Positions 25,059 through 32,623 of a DNA stretch of 64,000 nt are shown here, piece after piece (within the stretch, counting starts at the first letter, position 1; each line of letters starts with the position of its first letter). The position numbers were made by a program, and so were the translations under genes. A model generated the notes under the pieces. The model ran no database searches. It was not told the origin of the DNA and was given only the letters and a program-made list of their open reading frames with translations. This stretch comes from Nocardia vaccinii NBRC 15922 (GTDB taxonomy: Bacteria; Actinomycetota; Actinomycetes; Mycobacteriales; Mycobacteriaceae), in NCBI RefSeq assembly GCF_001613305.1, contig NZ_BDCC01000019.1:363977-427976 (forward strand). Direction: 5' to 3'.

Positions 25059-25154
25059 ATGCTGACATCGCTGCTGATCGGCGTCGCTGCCGCGCTCGTT
25101 GTTTTGCCGTCGCTGCGTACGCGGCGGTATCGGTGCGGGAGTCGCGGCCGGTGA
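25059..25154 (+). CDS. 31-residue membrane micropeptide
   Basis: The peptide MLTSLLIGVAAALVVLPSL is one hydrophobic helix followed by a basic tail RTRRYRCGSRGR, the form of a single-pass membrane peptide with the tail inside. GAAGG (25049-25053) is a suitable ribosome site, and the stop overlaps the GTG of the next gene (GTGA). It is the first gene facing away from the TPR-XRE regulator. A similar hydrophobic-then-basic peptide occupies the same place in the second locus at 30733. Confidence 0.5.
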   Translation: MLTSLLIGVAAALVVLPSLRTRRYRCGSRGR

Positions 25155-25438
25155 ACTCTCGTATGGCTCCGACGTATTCGATTGGCAATGCGCTGATCAT
25201 CGGACGGACGCATGATGCTTCGGTTGTGCCGTTCAGCGATCAGGCAACAGATTTCGCCTCCGTATGGCGCGGGACCGACTCCGTGATCGAGGTCTTGGCG
25301 ATGACGGCCCTTCATGGCGACGCGCTCAGCTGGGGCCGGGCGCCAGCACTGTGGGCGACCAGTCCGTCCCGGCCTTGCGTTGGAGCCCACACATACCGAC
25401 TTGTTCCCGCTGGCATAGCCGGAAAGCAAGGTGGTTGA
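25151..25438 (+). CDS. Hypothetical protein (95 aa) between micropeptide and methyltransferase
   Basis: GTG overlaps the micropeptide stop; an ATG at 25163 is the alternative start. The product has a strand-rich beginning MAPTYSIGNALIIGRTHDAS, then DFASVWRGTDSVIEVLAMTA and a C-terminal part with one cysteine. The stop overlaps the methyltransferase ATG (TGATG). I recognise no family. The chain of overlaps indicates an operon of micropeptide, this protein and the methyltransferase. Confidence 0.5.
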   Translation: MNSRMAPTYSIGNALIIGRTHDASVVPFSDQATDFASVWRGTDSVIEVLAMTALHGDALSWGRAPALWATSPSRPCVGAHTYRLVPAGIAGKQGG

Positions 25439-26403
25439 TGAGCCGGAATCATCCGTCCTCCAACGGATCTACAGTATTGCGGCCTGCGCCCGAGGGGATT
25501 GATCCGACCCGGCCGACCTCGGCCCGCATGTTCGATTACCTGCTGGGCGGTAAGGACAATTACAGGGCAGACCGCGAAGCCGCCATGCAGCTACTGGAGA
25601 TCGCGCCGGAGACGAAGACGCTCGCGTGGTTCAGTCGCCGATTCCTCACCGGTGCGGCCGAATTGGCCGCAAAGGCGGGGATCCGCCAGTTCCTCGATAT
25701 CGGTGCGGGCCTTCCCACTTCGCCGAGTGTCTACGAGGCGGTGTCCGCGGTCGATCCTGATGTCCGGGTGGCTTCGGTGGATTTCGACCCAGTCGTCTAT
25801 CGGCACACCGATGCCGTCGTGTCGAGTATGTCGGTGGTGACGGCGATGCTGGGCGACTTCCGCAACCCGGATGACCTGATCGAGCGATTGCGCACCGAGG
25901 CGGGGATCGACTTCCGTCGACCGGTCGCGCTCCTGCTGGTCGGTGTACTGCATTTCATCACCGACGACGAACGCCCGGCCGAACTCATCGCGCGATTCCG
26001 GGAGGTGATGGCCCCGGGCAGCTATCTCGTGTTCACACACGCCTGCAAAGACAGCAGCGAGGATCTGATCCGTCGGACCGCCCGGGCCACCGACGGCACA
26101 ACCGCGCAGTGCACCTATCGTTCCCGGGCCGAGGTGGAGAAGCTGTTCGACGGTTTCGAGATGCTCGACCCGGGGGCGGCACCGATCCAGGAGTGGCTCG
26201 GCGACGGCCTGCCGTCGACGAGGCTGGTCATGCTCGGTGGCGTGTGCCGCATACCCGTACCAGTGCGATGTTCGGCCGAGTCGTTGGACAGATCGACTCC
26301 CGCTGGCGGTTGCGAACAGGTGCTTACGGTCCGCGATCGTGGCTCGAGCATCGATGGCAGCGATGCAGATGTTTGCGCCGAAATCCGTTCCGCGGCATTG
26401 TGA
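25438..26403 (+). CDS. S-adenosyl methyltransferase (DUF574/SAV2177 family), copy 1
   Basis: The first 270 residues closely match the second copy at 41518. They include APEGIDPTRPTSARMFDYLL, GGKDNYRADREAA, the SAM-binding loop FLDIGAGLPTSPSVYE, VDFDPVVYRHTDA and the C-terminal strand RLVMLGGVCRIP. This actinobacterial family is assigned as SAM-dependent methyltransferases of unknown substrate. Unlike copy 2, which ends just after CRIP, this one runs on for about 48 more residues of atypical composition, as if the original stop was lost. It is the third gene of the locus divergent from the TPR-XRE regulator. Confidence 0.85.
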   Translation: MSRNHPSSNGSTVLRPAPEGIDPTRPTSARMFDYLLGGKDNYRADREAAMQLLEIAPETKTLAWFSRRFLTGAAELAAKAGIRQFLDIGAGLPTSPSVYEAVSAVDPDVRVASVDFDPVVYRHTDAVVSSMSVVTAMLGDFRNPDDLIERLRTEAGIDFRRPVALLLVGVLHFITDDERPAELIARFREVMAPGSYLVFTHACKDSSEDLIRRTARATDGTTAQCTYRSRAEVEKLFDGFEMLDPGAAPIQEWLGDGLPSTRLVMLGGVCRIPVPVRCSAESLDRSTPAGGCEQVLTVRDRGSSIDGSDADVCAEIRSAAL

Positions 26404-26740
26404 GAGGTTGGCGTTTGGATGGACGGCCTGGCTGGGCGTGTTCGATGCACTGCTGTGGACGGGGTACAGGTGCGGTGGCACCTGCTTGACGGTGTCATTC
26501 GTGTCGAGTCGATTGCAGAATCCGGAGGTCGGGTATTGAGGTCGTATGTGGGGCCGGAGTATCCGGACCTGTCCCAGGTGCGTGATTTGTGGCCGCGGTT
26601 GGGTGGTTTGTGGGACGCGGTGGCGCGTGAGCTGTGAGTTTCAGCGGTCCCACGGCGCTTGCCGCAGCACGGGGTATTCGGGCCGAGTTGCGCTGTCGTC
26701 GAGTGGTTACCTGTCTGAAACATGTTGGTGGACACAGGGA
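26401..26740 (+). repeat. Duplicated block, copy 1 (72-aa gene plus flanks)
   Basis: About 340 bases are strongly similar to 31417-31759. The match covers about 18 bases of 5' leader (GAGAGGTTGG against GAGAGGTCGG), the whole 72/73-residue gene and about 100 bases after its stop, which begin with CAGCGGTCCCACGG and end in GAAACATGTTGGTGGAC. Conservation of the non-coding 3' part suggests a recent duplication or a functional 3' element. Confidence 0.75.
26419..26637 (+). CDS. Small conserved protein, copy 1 (72 aa)
   Basis: This strand-rich protein contains VRCTAVDGVQVRWHLLDGV, IRVESIAESGGRVL and the motif GPEYPDLSQVRDLWPRLGGL. The copy at 31436 is nearly the same except at the N-terminus, with substitutions mostly conservative, so both are under selection. 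No family name is known to me. It follows the DUF574 methyltransferase with a 15-base gap. Its presence as last gene of both small-protein loci suggests a conserved module. Confidence 0.7.
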   Translation: MDGLAGRVRCTAVDGVQVRWHLLDGVIRVESIAESGGRVLRSYVGPEYPDLSQVRDLWPRLGGLWDAVAREL

Positions 26741-27117
26741 TAGGCGGTGTCTCGCTGATGGCCTGCGGTGTCGCTGTGGCAACGGCAGAGGCTGTCGCGC
26801 ATCGTTGCCACGTCCGTGGTGCGCAACCATTGCCGAAGGCCACCACGCCGAACTTCGCAAATACTGCACCGAACGAAGAGGAGTGCAGCTGTACGTCAGC
26901 GTGTTCAACCTGCTGGTACCGGAAAATGGGCTGCAGGCGAGGGGCGACCCGAGTGCGGGATCCGGAATCCGGCCGCAGATGCCGGGCGCGTGGTGGGGCC
27001 CTGTTGAACGCCCGCACTGCTCGGTGCCGTCCAGAACCTCCCCGGGTGGATGCGACCGGGGATATCGTTGAGGCTGAGCTGATTTCGGATAGGTTCGCTT
27101 TGCGCAGGGGGTGTGGG
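26741..27117. other. Spacer before the NERD gene
   Basis: The NERD reading frame is open upstream to about 26722, but this part translates to Cys/Arg-rich sequence without similarity to the family, so I treat it as non-coding. No convincing gene is seen on the other strand. It may contain the NERD promoter, which I cannot place. Confidence 0.3.
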
Positions 27118-28290
27118 ATGCTGGTCCTCAACGGTGATCGCGGTGGGATTCCGTCAACGGAGAAAATTATTCTGGACTGGCTGCGGGCATGGAACGGCGC
27201 GGACATGGTCGGTGGAGTCGCGATCTCCGGCTGCTACCTGACCGATCGCCGCCACGGTCGTCGCGCAACAGAGACCGACTTGGTGGTGATCACCCCACAC
27301 ACTTGCGTGGTGGTCGAGGTCAAGGGAATCACCCTGCCAGTCGGTGGTGTGATGTCGTGCCCGGCGAACGGCCCCTGGTCGATACCGGGAGTGGCCGGTA
27401 GCCCGGTGCACGTGCGCGCGAATGACCTCAACCCACTGAATCAGGTGCGGGAGGGGACATTCAACCTGAAGAACCTGGCCAAACGGATCGGGATCGACGC
27501 GTTCGTGTCCGGACTGGTGCTCATCGTTCCCCATCAGGGGAGATCGGTGACCGTGGCCACGCAGGATCTTCCCACCGGCACGGACGTGCTCGCCGGCAGC
27601 GCGTCCGAGCTGCTGGCCTGGTTCGGTAAGTCCGGCCGCCGTGCGGCGGCCTGGACCGCTGAACAGGCACATGCACTGCTGACCGTGCTGAATTTCGGCG
27701 AAGCGGTCACTATCGCTGAGTTGGCAGCGCAGGGCTTCTCCGCGGCGCAGCCGGCCGACCTGCCGCCATCGGCATCGAGTGCGGGGGCGCCGCTGGAGCC
27801 GTGGCTCGAGGGGGTACGGGTCGTGGGCCCAAGTCCCATCGTGGATCCTCCACGACCACGCAGATCGTTCAAACCTGTTCCGCGGCAGCCGCTCCCGCCA
27901 GCGTGGGCGGATATCGAGGCCCAGGTCAAGCAGCGATCCCGAGAGCGCCGCCGCACCGAAGGCGAGACAGACGATCTCGACAACTCCGTCTACACCGCCC
28001 TACGGGATTTCACACCTGGTCCGGTGTCACCGCCACCGTTCCCGGTAGTACCCGCTCCTCGGCCTCGGTGGCGGCCCCACTTCGGGCAACTGGCCGCTGT
28101 CGTGCTGGTCCTGATGGTCATCGGGATCTCCTGGCTGGTGATCCACAGCCAGGCCCATTCCAACTCCCGCGGCACCAGCATACCTACCTTCACATCGTCG
28201 ACTGCCAGCGTGCCGCCCCCGCCACCGGTCACCCTGCGGCCTGCACCGCCACAACCAAAGATCTGCTACCCCCTGCAGCCAGACTGCTGA
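27118..28290 (+). CDS. NERD (nuclease-related) domain membrane protein
   Basis: Residues about 12-160 form a NERD domain. EKIILDWLRAWN leads to the restriction-endonuclease-type core ETDLVVITP (Glu52, Asp54) and VVVEVKG (Glu67, Lys69), which match the D...ExK metal-binding site. NERD proteins are predicted nucleases, often fused to other DNA-processing or membrane parts. A central linker with Pro/Arg runs and a single membrane helix at about 322-343 (LAAVVLVLMVIGISWLVIH) are followed by a Pro/Thr-rich exterior tail ending PLQPDC. The start at 27118 is chosen because it begins just before the domain. Confidence 0.75.
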   Translation: MLVLNGDRGGIPSTEKIILDWLRAWNGADMVGGVAISGCYLTDRRHGRRATETDLVVITPHTCVVVEVKGITLPVGGVMSCPANGPWSIPGVAGSPVHVRANDLNPLNQVREGTFNLKNLAKRIGIDAFVSGLVLIVPHQGRSVTVATQDLPTGTDVLAGSASELLAWFGKSGRRAAAWTAEQAHALLTVLNFGEAVTIAELAAQGFSAAQPADLPPSASSAGAPLEPWLEGVRVVGPSPIVDPPRPRRSFKPVPRQPLPPAWADIEAQVKQRSRERRRTEGETDDLDNSVYTALRDFTPGPVSPPPFPVVPAPRPRWRPHFGQLAAVVLVLMVIGISWLVIHSQAHSNSRGTSIPTFTSSTASVPPPPPVTLRPAPPQPKICYPLQPDC

Positions 28291-28456
28291 CCTGTGACCT
28301 GCCCTCGACACCGGGCGGGCATTGGGCGTCCGGGCTCTACCAGGTCTGTAGAACTCGGCGATCCGATCGGCGCTGGTCATCGATCGGCGGGTTGCAAATC
28401 TGGTGGCACAGGTCTCCGCATCGATCCCGATAGCCCGTGCGCTGATCAGTACAGGT

Positions 28457-29167
28457 TCAGATGTCCTCGGAGTCGTTTTTCGGGAAGTACCGCAGCAGTG
28501 CGACGTCCCCGATCTGGGATACCTCGACCAGTTGCATCCGCCGCCGTGAGCCGCCGGGAAACTCCGCGGGATTGACGAACCGAGGCGCGTCGGCTTGCCC
28601 AACGAGCAGCGGGGCGACGGCGAGGTGCAGTTCGTCGGCCAGGCCAGTGGCCAGGACTGCGGTGTGGATGCTGGTGCCGCCCTCGATCATCAGCCGGTCG
28701 ATGCCGCGGTCACCGAGGTCATCGAGCAGAGCACCGAAATCGACTGCCGCACCAAGTGATACGACAACGGCGAGATCACCCAAGCGGTCCCGCAGTTTCT
28801 CGGCGCCGGTGTCGGTGGTGTAGACGATCGGTACGCGGTCCCCGACCCCGTAATGCCAGAAACGGGCCTCGGGGTCCAGATCGCCGGAGCCGGTGACGAC
28901 GATCTTCTGCAGGTGCGCCGGCTTGCCAGCCGCGGCGCGAGCAGCGAGCCGTTCGGGGCTTTTGATGATCAGGCGGGGATTGTCGCGGCGCAGTGTCTCC
29001 GCGCCGATCAGGATGGCGTCGCACTCGGTGCGCACGACTTCAACACGGTCGAAGTCGGCCTCGTTGGATAGGTAGAGGCGTTCGGGGATGGTGTCGTCGA
29101 TGTAGCCGTCCACGCTGACCGCGACGGACAGGACTACGTACGGTCGGGGCAACTTGCTGCCTTCCAT
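28457..29167 (-). CDS. RibD C-terminal/dihydrofolate-reductase-fold reductase
   Basis: The 236-residue protein has the DHFR-like fold of RibD reductase domains: PYVVLSVAVSVDGYIDD at the N-terminus, DAILIGAETLRRDNPRL, the NADPH-binding stretch around DRLMIEGGTSIHTAVLA and ADELHLAVAPLLVG. Such stand-alone proteins reduce pyrimidine or pterin-like substrates with NADPH; the actual substrate is unknown. It lies on the minus strand directly after a TPR-XRE regulator and its ATG overlaps that gene by 34 bases, so the two are co-transcribed. Confidence 0.82.
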   Translation of the reverse strand: MEGSKLPRPYVVLSVAVSVDGYIDDTIPERLYLSNEADFDRVEVVRTECDAILIGAETLRRDNPRLIIKSPERLAARAAAGKPAHLQKIVVTGSGDLDPEARFWHYGVGDRVPIVYTTDTGAEKLRDRLGDLAVVVSLGAAVDFGALLDDLGDRGIDRLMIEGGTSIHTAVLATGLADELHLAVAPLLVGQADAPRFVNPAEFPGGSRRRMQLVEVSQIGDVALLRYFPKNDSEDI

Positions 29168-30486
29168 TGCTCGAACTCGTCGACGAACTGGCCGACGCTG
29201 GTCTGGGTGCTTGCAGAATCGATCATGGCTGCCAGGGTGTTCACTCGTTCCATGATGCGTGCCGACCCGGTGGCGACGCCGATCTGCAGCGCCCGAGTGC
29301 CCAACTCGGCTGCGGGCTCGATCTGCCCGGCGGCCATGTGCGCGACCGCTGCACGCGAGAGATAGACCCCGCGGTCCCGCGGGTAGCCGGACTGCATGTG
29401 CGCGGTCGCGTTGTCGAAGTGCGTGATGGCAGCGGTGTGATCGCCCAAGGAGGTGAGGCTGTGGGCTTGGTAGGCATCGATGTAGGAGTGGTCGAGGAAA
29501 AATCCCCACGCAGGATCCGCGTCGGCTTGGTCGACCAACGCATAGGCGGTGTCGTACGTGCGGGCGCTGGCAGTCGCGTCTGCCTCGAGCGCGAGGGCAT
29601 GTGCGTGGTAGGCCACTGCGGCGGCGGTGAACAGGGAGGTGCGCGGTGCGGCGCGGGTGGCGGCAACGGCAAGCTCGCCGCTGCTGGCGCCATCGCCCTG
29701 ATCGGAGGCCAACTGGCTCATCCGCACCAGGGACAGCCCGATGTAGTAGTTGTCGCCGAGCTGGTGCGACCAGGTCAAGGCTTTCTCGGCCCAGCGCTGG
29801 GCCTCGGTGAACATCCGCTGGTCCTGGTACTGCCACGCCGCGGTTTCGGCGTACATAGCCAGTAGTCGCAAAATTCCTTGGGGGTCAACCACTTTCGCCT
29901 CCCGAAGGGCCTGCATGCGATCGAGTGCGGCAAGTACTTCGGGCAGAGTGCTGGCGGATCCGTAGATGTTGTCGGACTCGATGATGTTCATCCGTTTGTC
30001 GCGGAAGAACTTGATGTGGTCGATGTCGGTGCGCGCGAACACCGCGGCCAGAGGCTTGCTGGACAACGCCGCGCCCGCGGCCATACCGAGGGCACCGGCG
30101 CCAGCACCGGTGATGAACGTGCGACGGGGCACAGACACCAGAAGTACCTCTCCCGTCGCGGTGCGGGCCGGCACCAGGATGTGATCGGTGTCGGCACCGG
30201 ATTCCAGCAGTGAACCCAACTGGTGCCCAGCGTCCACACTGACGGTGGCCGGACCATTCAGGATCGACCAGAACCGTTCGACGACACCAGCTTCGGCCTC
30301 CTCGAGCTTGCGGTCCATCCGTGCGGCATACGGGACGGAGAGCGCGATGGTCTCCTTGCGTTTTTCCCACTTCTTCACCGCTTCGGTGGACACTCCGGTG
30401 TAGGTCGCGAATGGCTCTTGTTTCATACCCAGCGCCTGGCGGAACGCGGCGACTTCCCGTCCTGTCCATCGTCCACCCGTGTGCAT
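29134..30486 (-). CDS. TPR-containing XRE-family regulator, second copy type (450 aa)
   Basis: The N-terminal XRE domain is clear: GREVAAFRQALGMKQEPFAT, then YTGVSTEAVKKWEKRKET. A segment VPRRTFITGAGAGALGMAAG near residue 120 looks like a hydrophobic or Tat-like stretch that is common in this actinobacterial subfamily. TPR repeats follow (ETAAWQYQDQRMFTEAQRW, YDTAYALVDQADADPAW, AAELGTRALQIGVATGS). It is probably a cytoplasmic regulator. It diverges from another small-gene locus beginning at 30733, repeating the arrangement seen at 23.6-26.6 kb, and is upstream of the RibD-like gene. Confidence 0.8.
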   Translation of the reverse strand: MHTGGRWTGREVAAFRQALGMKQEPFATYTGVSTEAVKKWEKRKETIALSVPYAARMDRKLEEAEAGVVERFWSILNGPATVSVDAGHQLGSLLESGADTDHILVPARTATGEVLLVSVPRRTFITGAGAGALGMAAGAALSSKPLAAVFARTDIDHIKFFRDKRMNIIESDNIYGSASTLPEVLAALDRMQALREAKVVDPQGILRLLAMYAETAAWQYQDQRMFTEAQRWAEKALTWSHQLGDNYYIGLSLVRMSQLASDQGDGASSGELAVAATRAAPRTSLFTAAAVAYHAHALALEADATASARTYDTAYALVDQADADPAWGFFLDHSYIDAYQAHSLTSLGDHTAAITHFDNATAHMQSGYPRDRGVYLSRAAVAHMAAGQIEPAAELGTRALQIGVATGSARIMERVNTLAAMIDSASTQTSVGQFVDEFEQWKAASCPDRT

Positions 30487-30732
30487 CGGTTGTGCCCCCA
30501 GTCACGTATCGAGTGCACCGAGAGTACCCCGGAGTATCCCTGCGTACCTGGTGTGACCTGCGTGGTCGCGACATGGTTGAACAAGCCCCGCCGCCGGAAC
30601 GATGGCTTCGGTTTCCTCCTTCGTCGGCATGCCGGCCCGGATCACCACAAGTGACGCCTCCGGGCCGGTTGATGTACCGGCCATCACGGCGGCGGGTGCT
30701 TTCCACATACTCCACAAGCTAAGGGGTGCAGT

Positions 30733-30906
30733 GTGCTTTCGGTGCTGATCACAATGGCGTTCGCCGGTGTGGCGGGAACCTTTGCCACGCTGGTGGTCCG
30801 CACGGTGTGGCTGCCGGATTACCGCCCCTCGCTGCGGCCGGCTCCGATCTGGGACACATCGCGCACCCGCGCAACAGATTCCAGCCCGAGGGGAACAACG
30901 CTGTGA
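30733..30906 (+). CDS. 57-residue membrane micropeptide
   Basis: GTG opens LSVLITMAFAGVAGTFATLV, one hydrophobic helix, followed by VRTVWLPDYRPSLRPAP and a polar tail. The ribosome site is AAGGGG at 30722-30727. The stop overlaps the next GTG (GTGA). It takes the same place in the second TPR-XRE locus as the 31-residue peptide in the first. The two hydrophobic parts are similar in kind but not clearly homologous. Confidence 0.5.
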   Translation: MLSVLITMAFAGVAGTFATLVVRTVWLPDYRPSLRPAPIWDTSRTRATDSSPRGTTL

Positions 30907-31130
30907 CGACCGGGCACGAGCCGACACGGCAGCAGCAGTACTACGCCGCCATCCATCAGTGCACCCAAAGCGACGACCACACCGCGCTGGCCGAGTTGCG
31001 ACGGCATGGTCCACCAGCTCCGGACCCGGAGGTGGACGGCTTGACCGGTGTGCTGGCATTCCTGCGATTCCACGCCGACCACGGTCACGCCGTGCGCCGC
31101 TTCGTCTACCGCGCCCCAGCGCGGAGGTGA
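30903..31130 (+). CDS. Hypothetical protein (75 aa)
   Basis: GTG overlaps the micropeptide stop. The product is a small helical, His-rich protein: RQQQYYAAIHQCTQSDDHTA, LAELRRHGPPAPDPEVDGL, GVLAFLRFHADHGHAVRRF. Its terminal codons hold GGAGGT, the ribosome site of the next gene. The function is not known. Confidence 0.5.
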   Translation: MTTGHEPTRQQQYYAAIHQCTQSDDHTALAELRRHGPPAPDPEVDGLTGVLAFLRFHADHGHAVRRFVYRAPARR

Positions 31131-31135
31131 TGACG

Positions 31136-31366
31136 GTGAGCGGCGTACAGAGTGTGACGAGCGTGGAATTGGGTGCACCGGCGCCATCAGTGGCGCTCGT
31201 CGCAGCGCTGGTCCCGCCACCCAACACAGTCCGCAGCACCTTGGCCACCCGCCCGCGGTACGCACAGTCCGCAGGGATGGTCACGATCGTGAACGTGGCG
31301 ATCGCCGCGCAGATGCACCACGCACCGGCCCGGCCATTCACATCTGCCCAGGCGCACCGCGCATAG
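31136..31366 (+). CDS. Hypothetical protein (76 aa)
   Basis: GTG at 31136 lies seven bases after a perfect GGAGGT; an in-frame ATG at 31130 is too close to it. The product starts SGVQSVTSVELGAPAPSVAL, then has two weakly hydrophobic stretches, VALVAALVPPP and MVTIVNVAIAAQMHH. No family is recognised. It is the third small gene of the locus divergent from the TPR-XRE regulator. Confidence 0.4.
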   Translation: MSGVQSVTSVELGAPAPSVALVAALVPPPNTVRSTLATRPRYAQSAGMVTIVNVAIAAQMHHAPARPFTSAQAHRA

Positions 31367-31416
31367 CGCGAGCACATGGACTGCGCGGCCACCGATTGTT
31401 CATGTCCGCAGCGATG

Positions 31417-31759
31417 AGAGAGGTCGGAGTTCTGGATGGACGGCATCGAGGCAGGGGGCGTTCGATGCACTGTGGTGGATGGGGTGGAGGTGCGGTGGCG
31501 TGCGCTTGGCGGTGTTGTTCGTGTCGAGTCGATCGCAGAATCCAGTGGTCGGGTGTTGAGGTCGTATGCGGGCCCGGAGTATCCGGACCTGTCCCAGGTG
31601 CGTGATTTGTGGCCGCGGCTGGCTGCGCTGTGGGACGCGGTCGCGGCCGAGCTGTGAGCCTCAGCGGTCCCACGGTGCCGGTCGCAGCACAGGGGGTTCT
31701 GGCCGAGGTGAGCTGTCGTCGAACGGTGAACTCTCCGAAACATGTTGGTGGACAACAGG
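31417..31759 (+). repeat. Duplicated block, copy 2 (73-aa gene plus flanks)
   Basis: This is the partner of 26401-26740. After the gene, about 100 non-coding bases are also conserved (CAGCGGTCCCACGG at the start, GAAACATGTTGGTGGAC at the end), and similarity stops abruptly beyond that. The block lies 5.0 kb from copy 1 in the same orientation, so recombination between them could delete the NERD, RibD and TPR-XRE genes. Confidence 0.75.
31436..31657 (+). CDS. Small conserved protein, copy 2 (73 aa)
   Basis: It matches the 72-residue protein at 26419 over most of its length, sharing GPEYPDLSQVRDLWPRL and RVESIAES. Its N-terminus MDGIEAGGVRCTVVDGVEV is one residue longer. No known domain is recognised. 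Synonymous and conservative changes between copies support both being translated. It ends the second small-gene locus. Confidence 0.7.
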   Translation: MDGIEAGGVRCTVVDGVEVRWRALGGVVRVESIAESSGRVLRSYAGPEYPDLSQVRDLWPRLAALWDAVAAEL

Positions 31760-31780
31760 GACCGAGTGTGTCTGGAGCGG

Positions 31781-32623
31781 TTATGTAGTGCTCGCGTGGA
31801 CCAGGTGTGGCCCGGCGTCGGTGGGGGTTGTGTCGATGCCGTAGGTGGCCAGCAGTGAGGACTGAGACAGGTCGGTGACAGCCTGGTAGCCGAAAGGCGT
31901 TAGGAGCGTGCAGATCTGGGCGGGTGTGAGGTAGGTGCGCCACTGCTCGCCGAGCGCCCTGACGCTGTTGGCGCGGGTGTGGAGCTGTTCCTGGTTCCCG
32001 TGCGGCCCGAAGGCGTCACGGGCGATGTAGTCGAACAGCAGGATGGCGGGGCCGCCCGCGATGTAGCCGATGGTGTCTTCGATGGCGGGTCTGTCGAGGT
32101 ACATGAGGACGCCGAGCCAGGTGTACACCGTGCGACGGCCGCGATCGAATCCCCCTGCCGCGAGTGCGTGGTCGAGCGGGTCGTGGTCGAAGTCGATCGG
32201 GATGTAGGTCAGCGACTCGGGGATCGCGATGCCGGACCTGGTGAGGCAGTGGCGTTTCCACCGCTGCGTGGCGGGGTGGTCGACCTCGAAGTAGCGGATG
32301 CCGGGGTAGCGGTCGTGGTAGGGGAGGGTGTCGAGTCCGGCGCCGAGGAGCACGACTTGATCGGTTCCCTGCGTACGGGCGGCTTCGATGCAGTCGACCG
32401 CGGCGCGTGCGCGTGCTGCGATATAGAGTCGGCGGCGGCGAACCAGGTCAGGGGTGAGTCCGTGGTCGAGATCTGCTGCGGGACAGACTGATTCGGGCAG
32501 AATCCGCAGCGCGAGCGGGTCATCGAAGATCGCCGGTTCATCGCCGCGCTGGTGCAGAACCTGATGCAGGGCCCGGATATGCGCCATTGCCAAGGCGGTG
32601 GCGCTGGGTCGTTCGTGTCGCAT
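31781..32623 (-). CDS. SAM-dependent methyltransferase, Ppm1/LCM (TIGR00027) type
   Basis: The product of about 280 residues shows the family pattern: ATALAMAHIRALHQ, FDDPLALRILPE, ARARAAVDCIEAARTQG, then the SAM loop VVLLGAGLDTLPYH, FEVDHPATQRWKR and GVLMYLDRPAIEDTIGYI. Members are O-methyltransferases frequent in mycobacteria and nocardiae and often placed in small biosynthetic clusters. The start at 32623 (RHERPSATA) is preferred over 32662 because upstream residues are Ser/Pro junk overlapping the P450 end. It is on the same strand directly after the P450, so a two-gene tailoring operon is likely. Confidence 0.82.
   Translation of the reverse strand: MRHERPSATALAMAHIRALHQVLHQRGDEPAIFDDPLALRILPESVCPAADLDHGLTPDLVRRRRLYIAARARAAVDCIEAARTQGTDQVVLLGAGLDTLPYHDRYPGIRYFEVDHPATQRWKRHCLTRSGIAIPESLTYIPIDFDHDPLDHALAAGGFDRGRRTVYTWLGVLMYLDRPAIEDTIGYIAGGPAILLFDYIARDAFGPHGNQEQLHTRANSVRALGEQWRTYLTPAQICTLLTPFGYQAVTDLSQSSLLATYGIDTTPTDAGPHLVHASTT

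Noticed and set aside
32538..32623. The P450 tail as evidence of a P450-methyltransferase fusion
   Set aside because: The tail is in a different frame from the methyltransferase and is low-complexity. A lost stop codon explains it better than a fusion.
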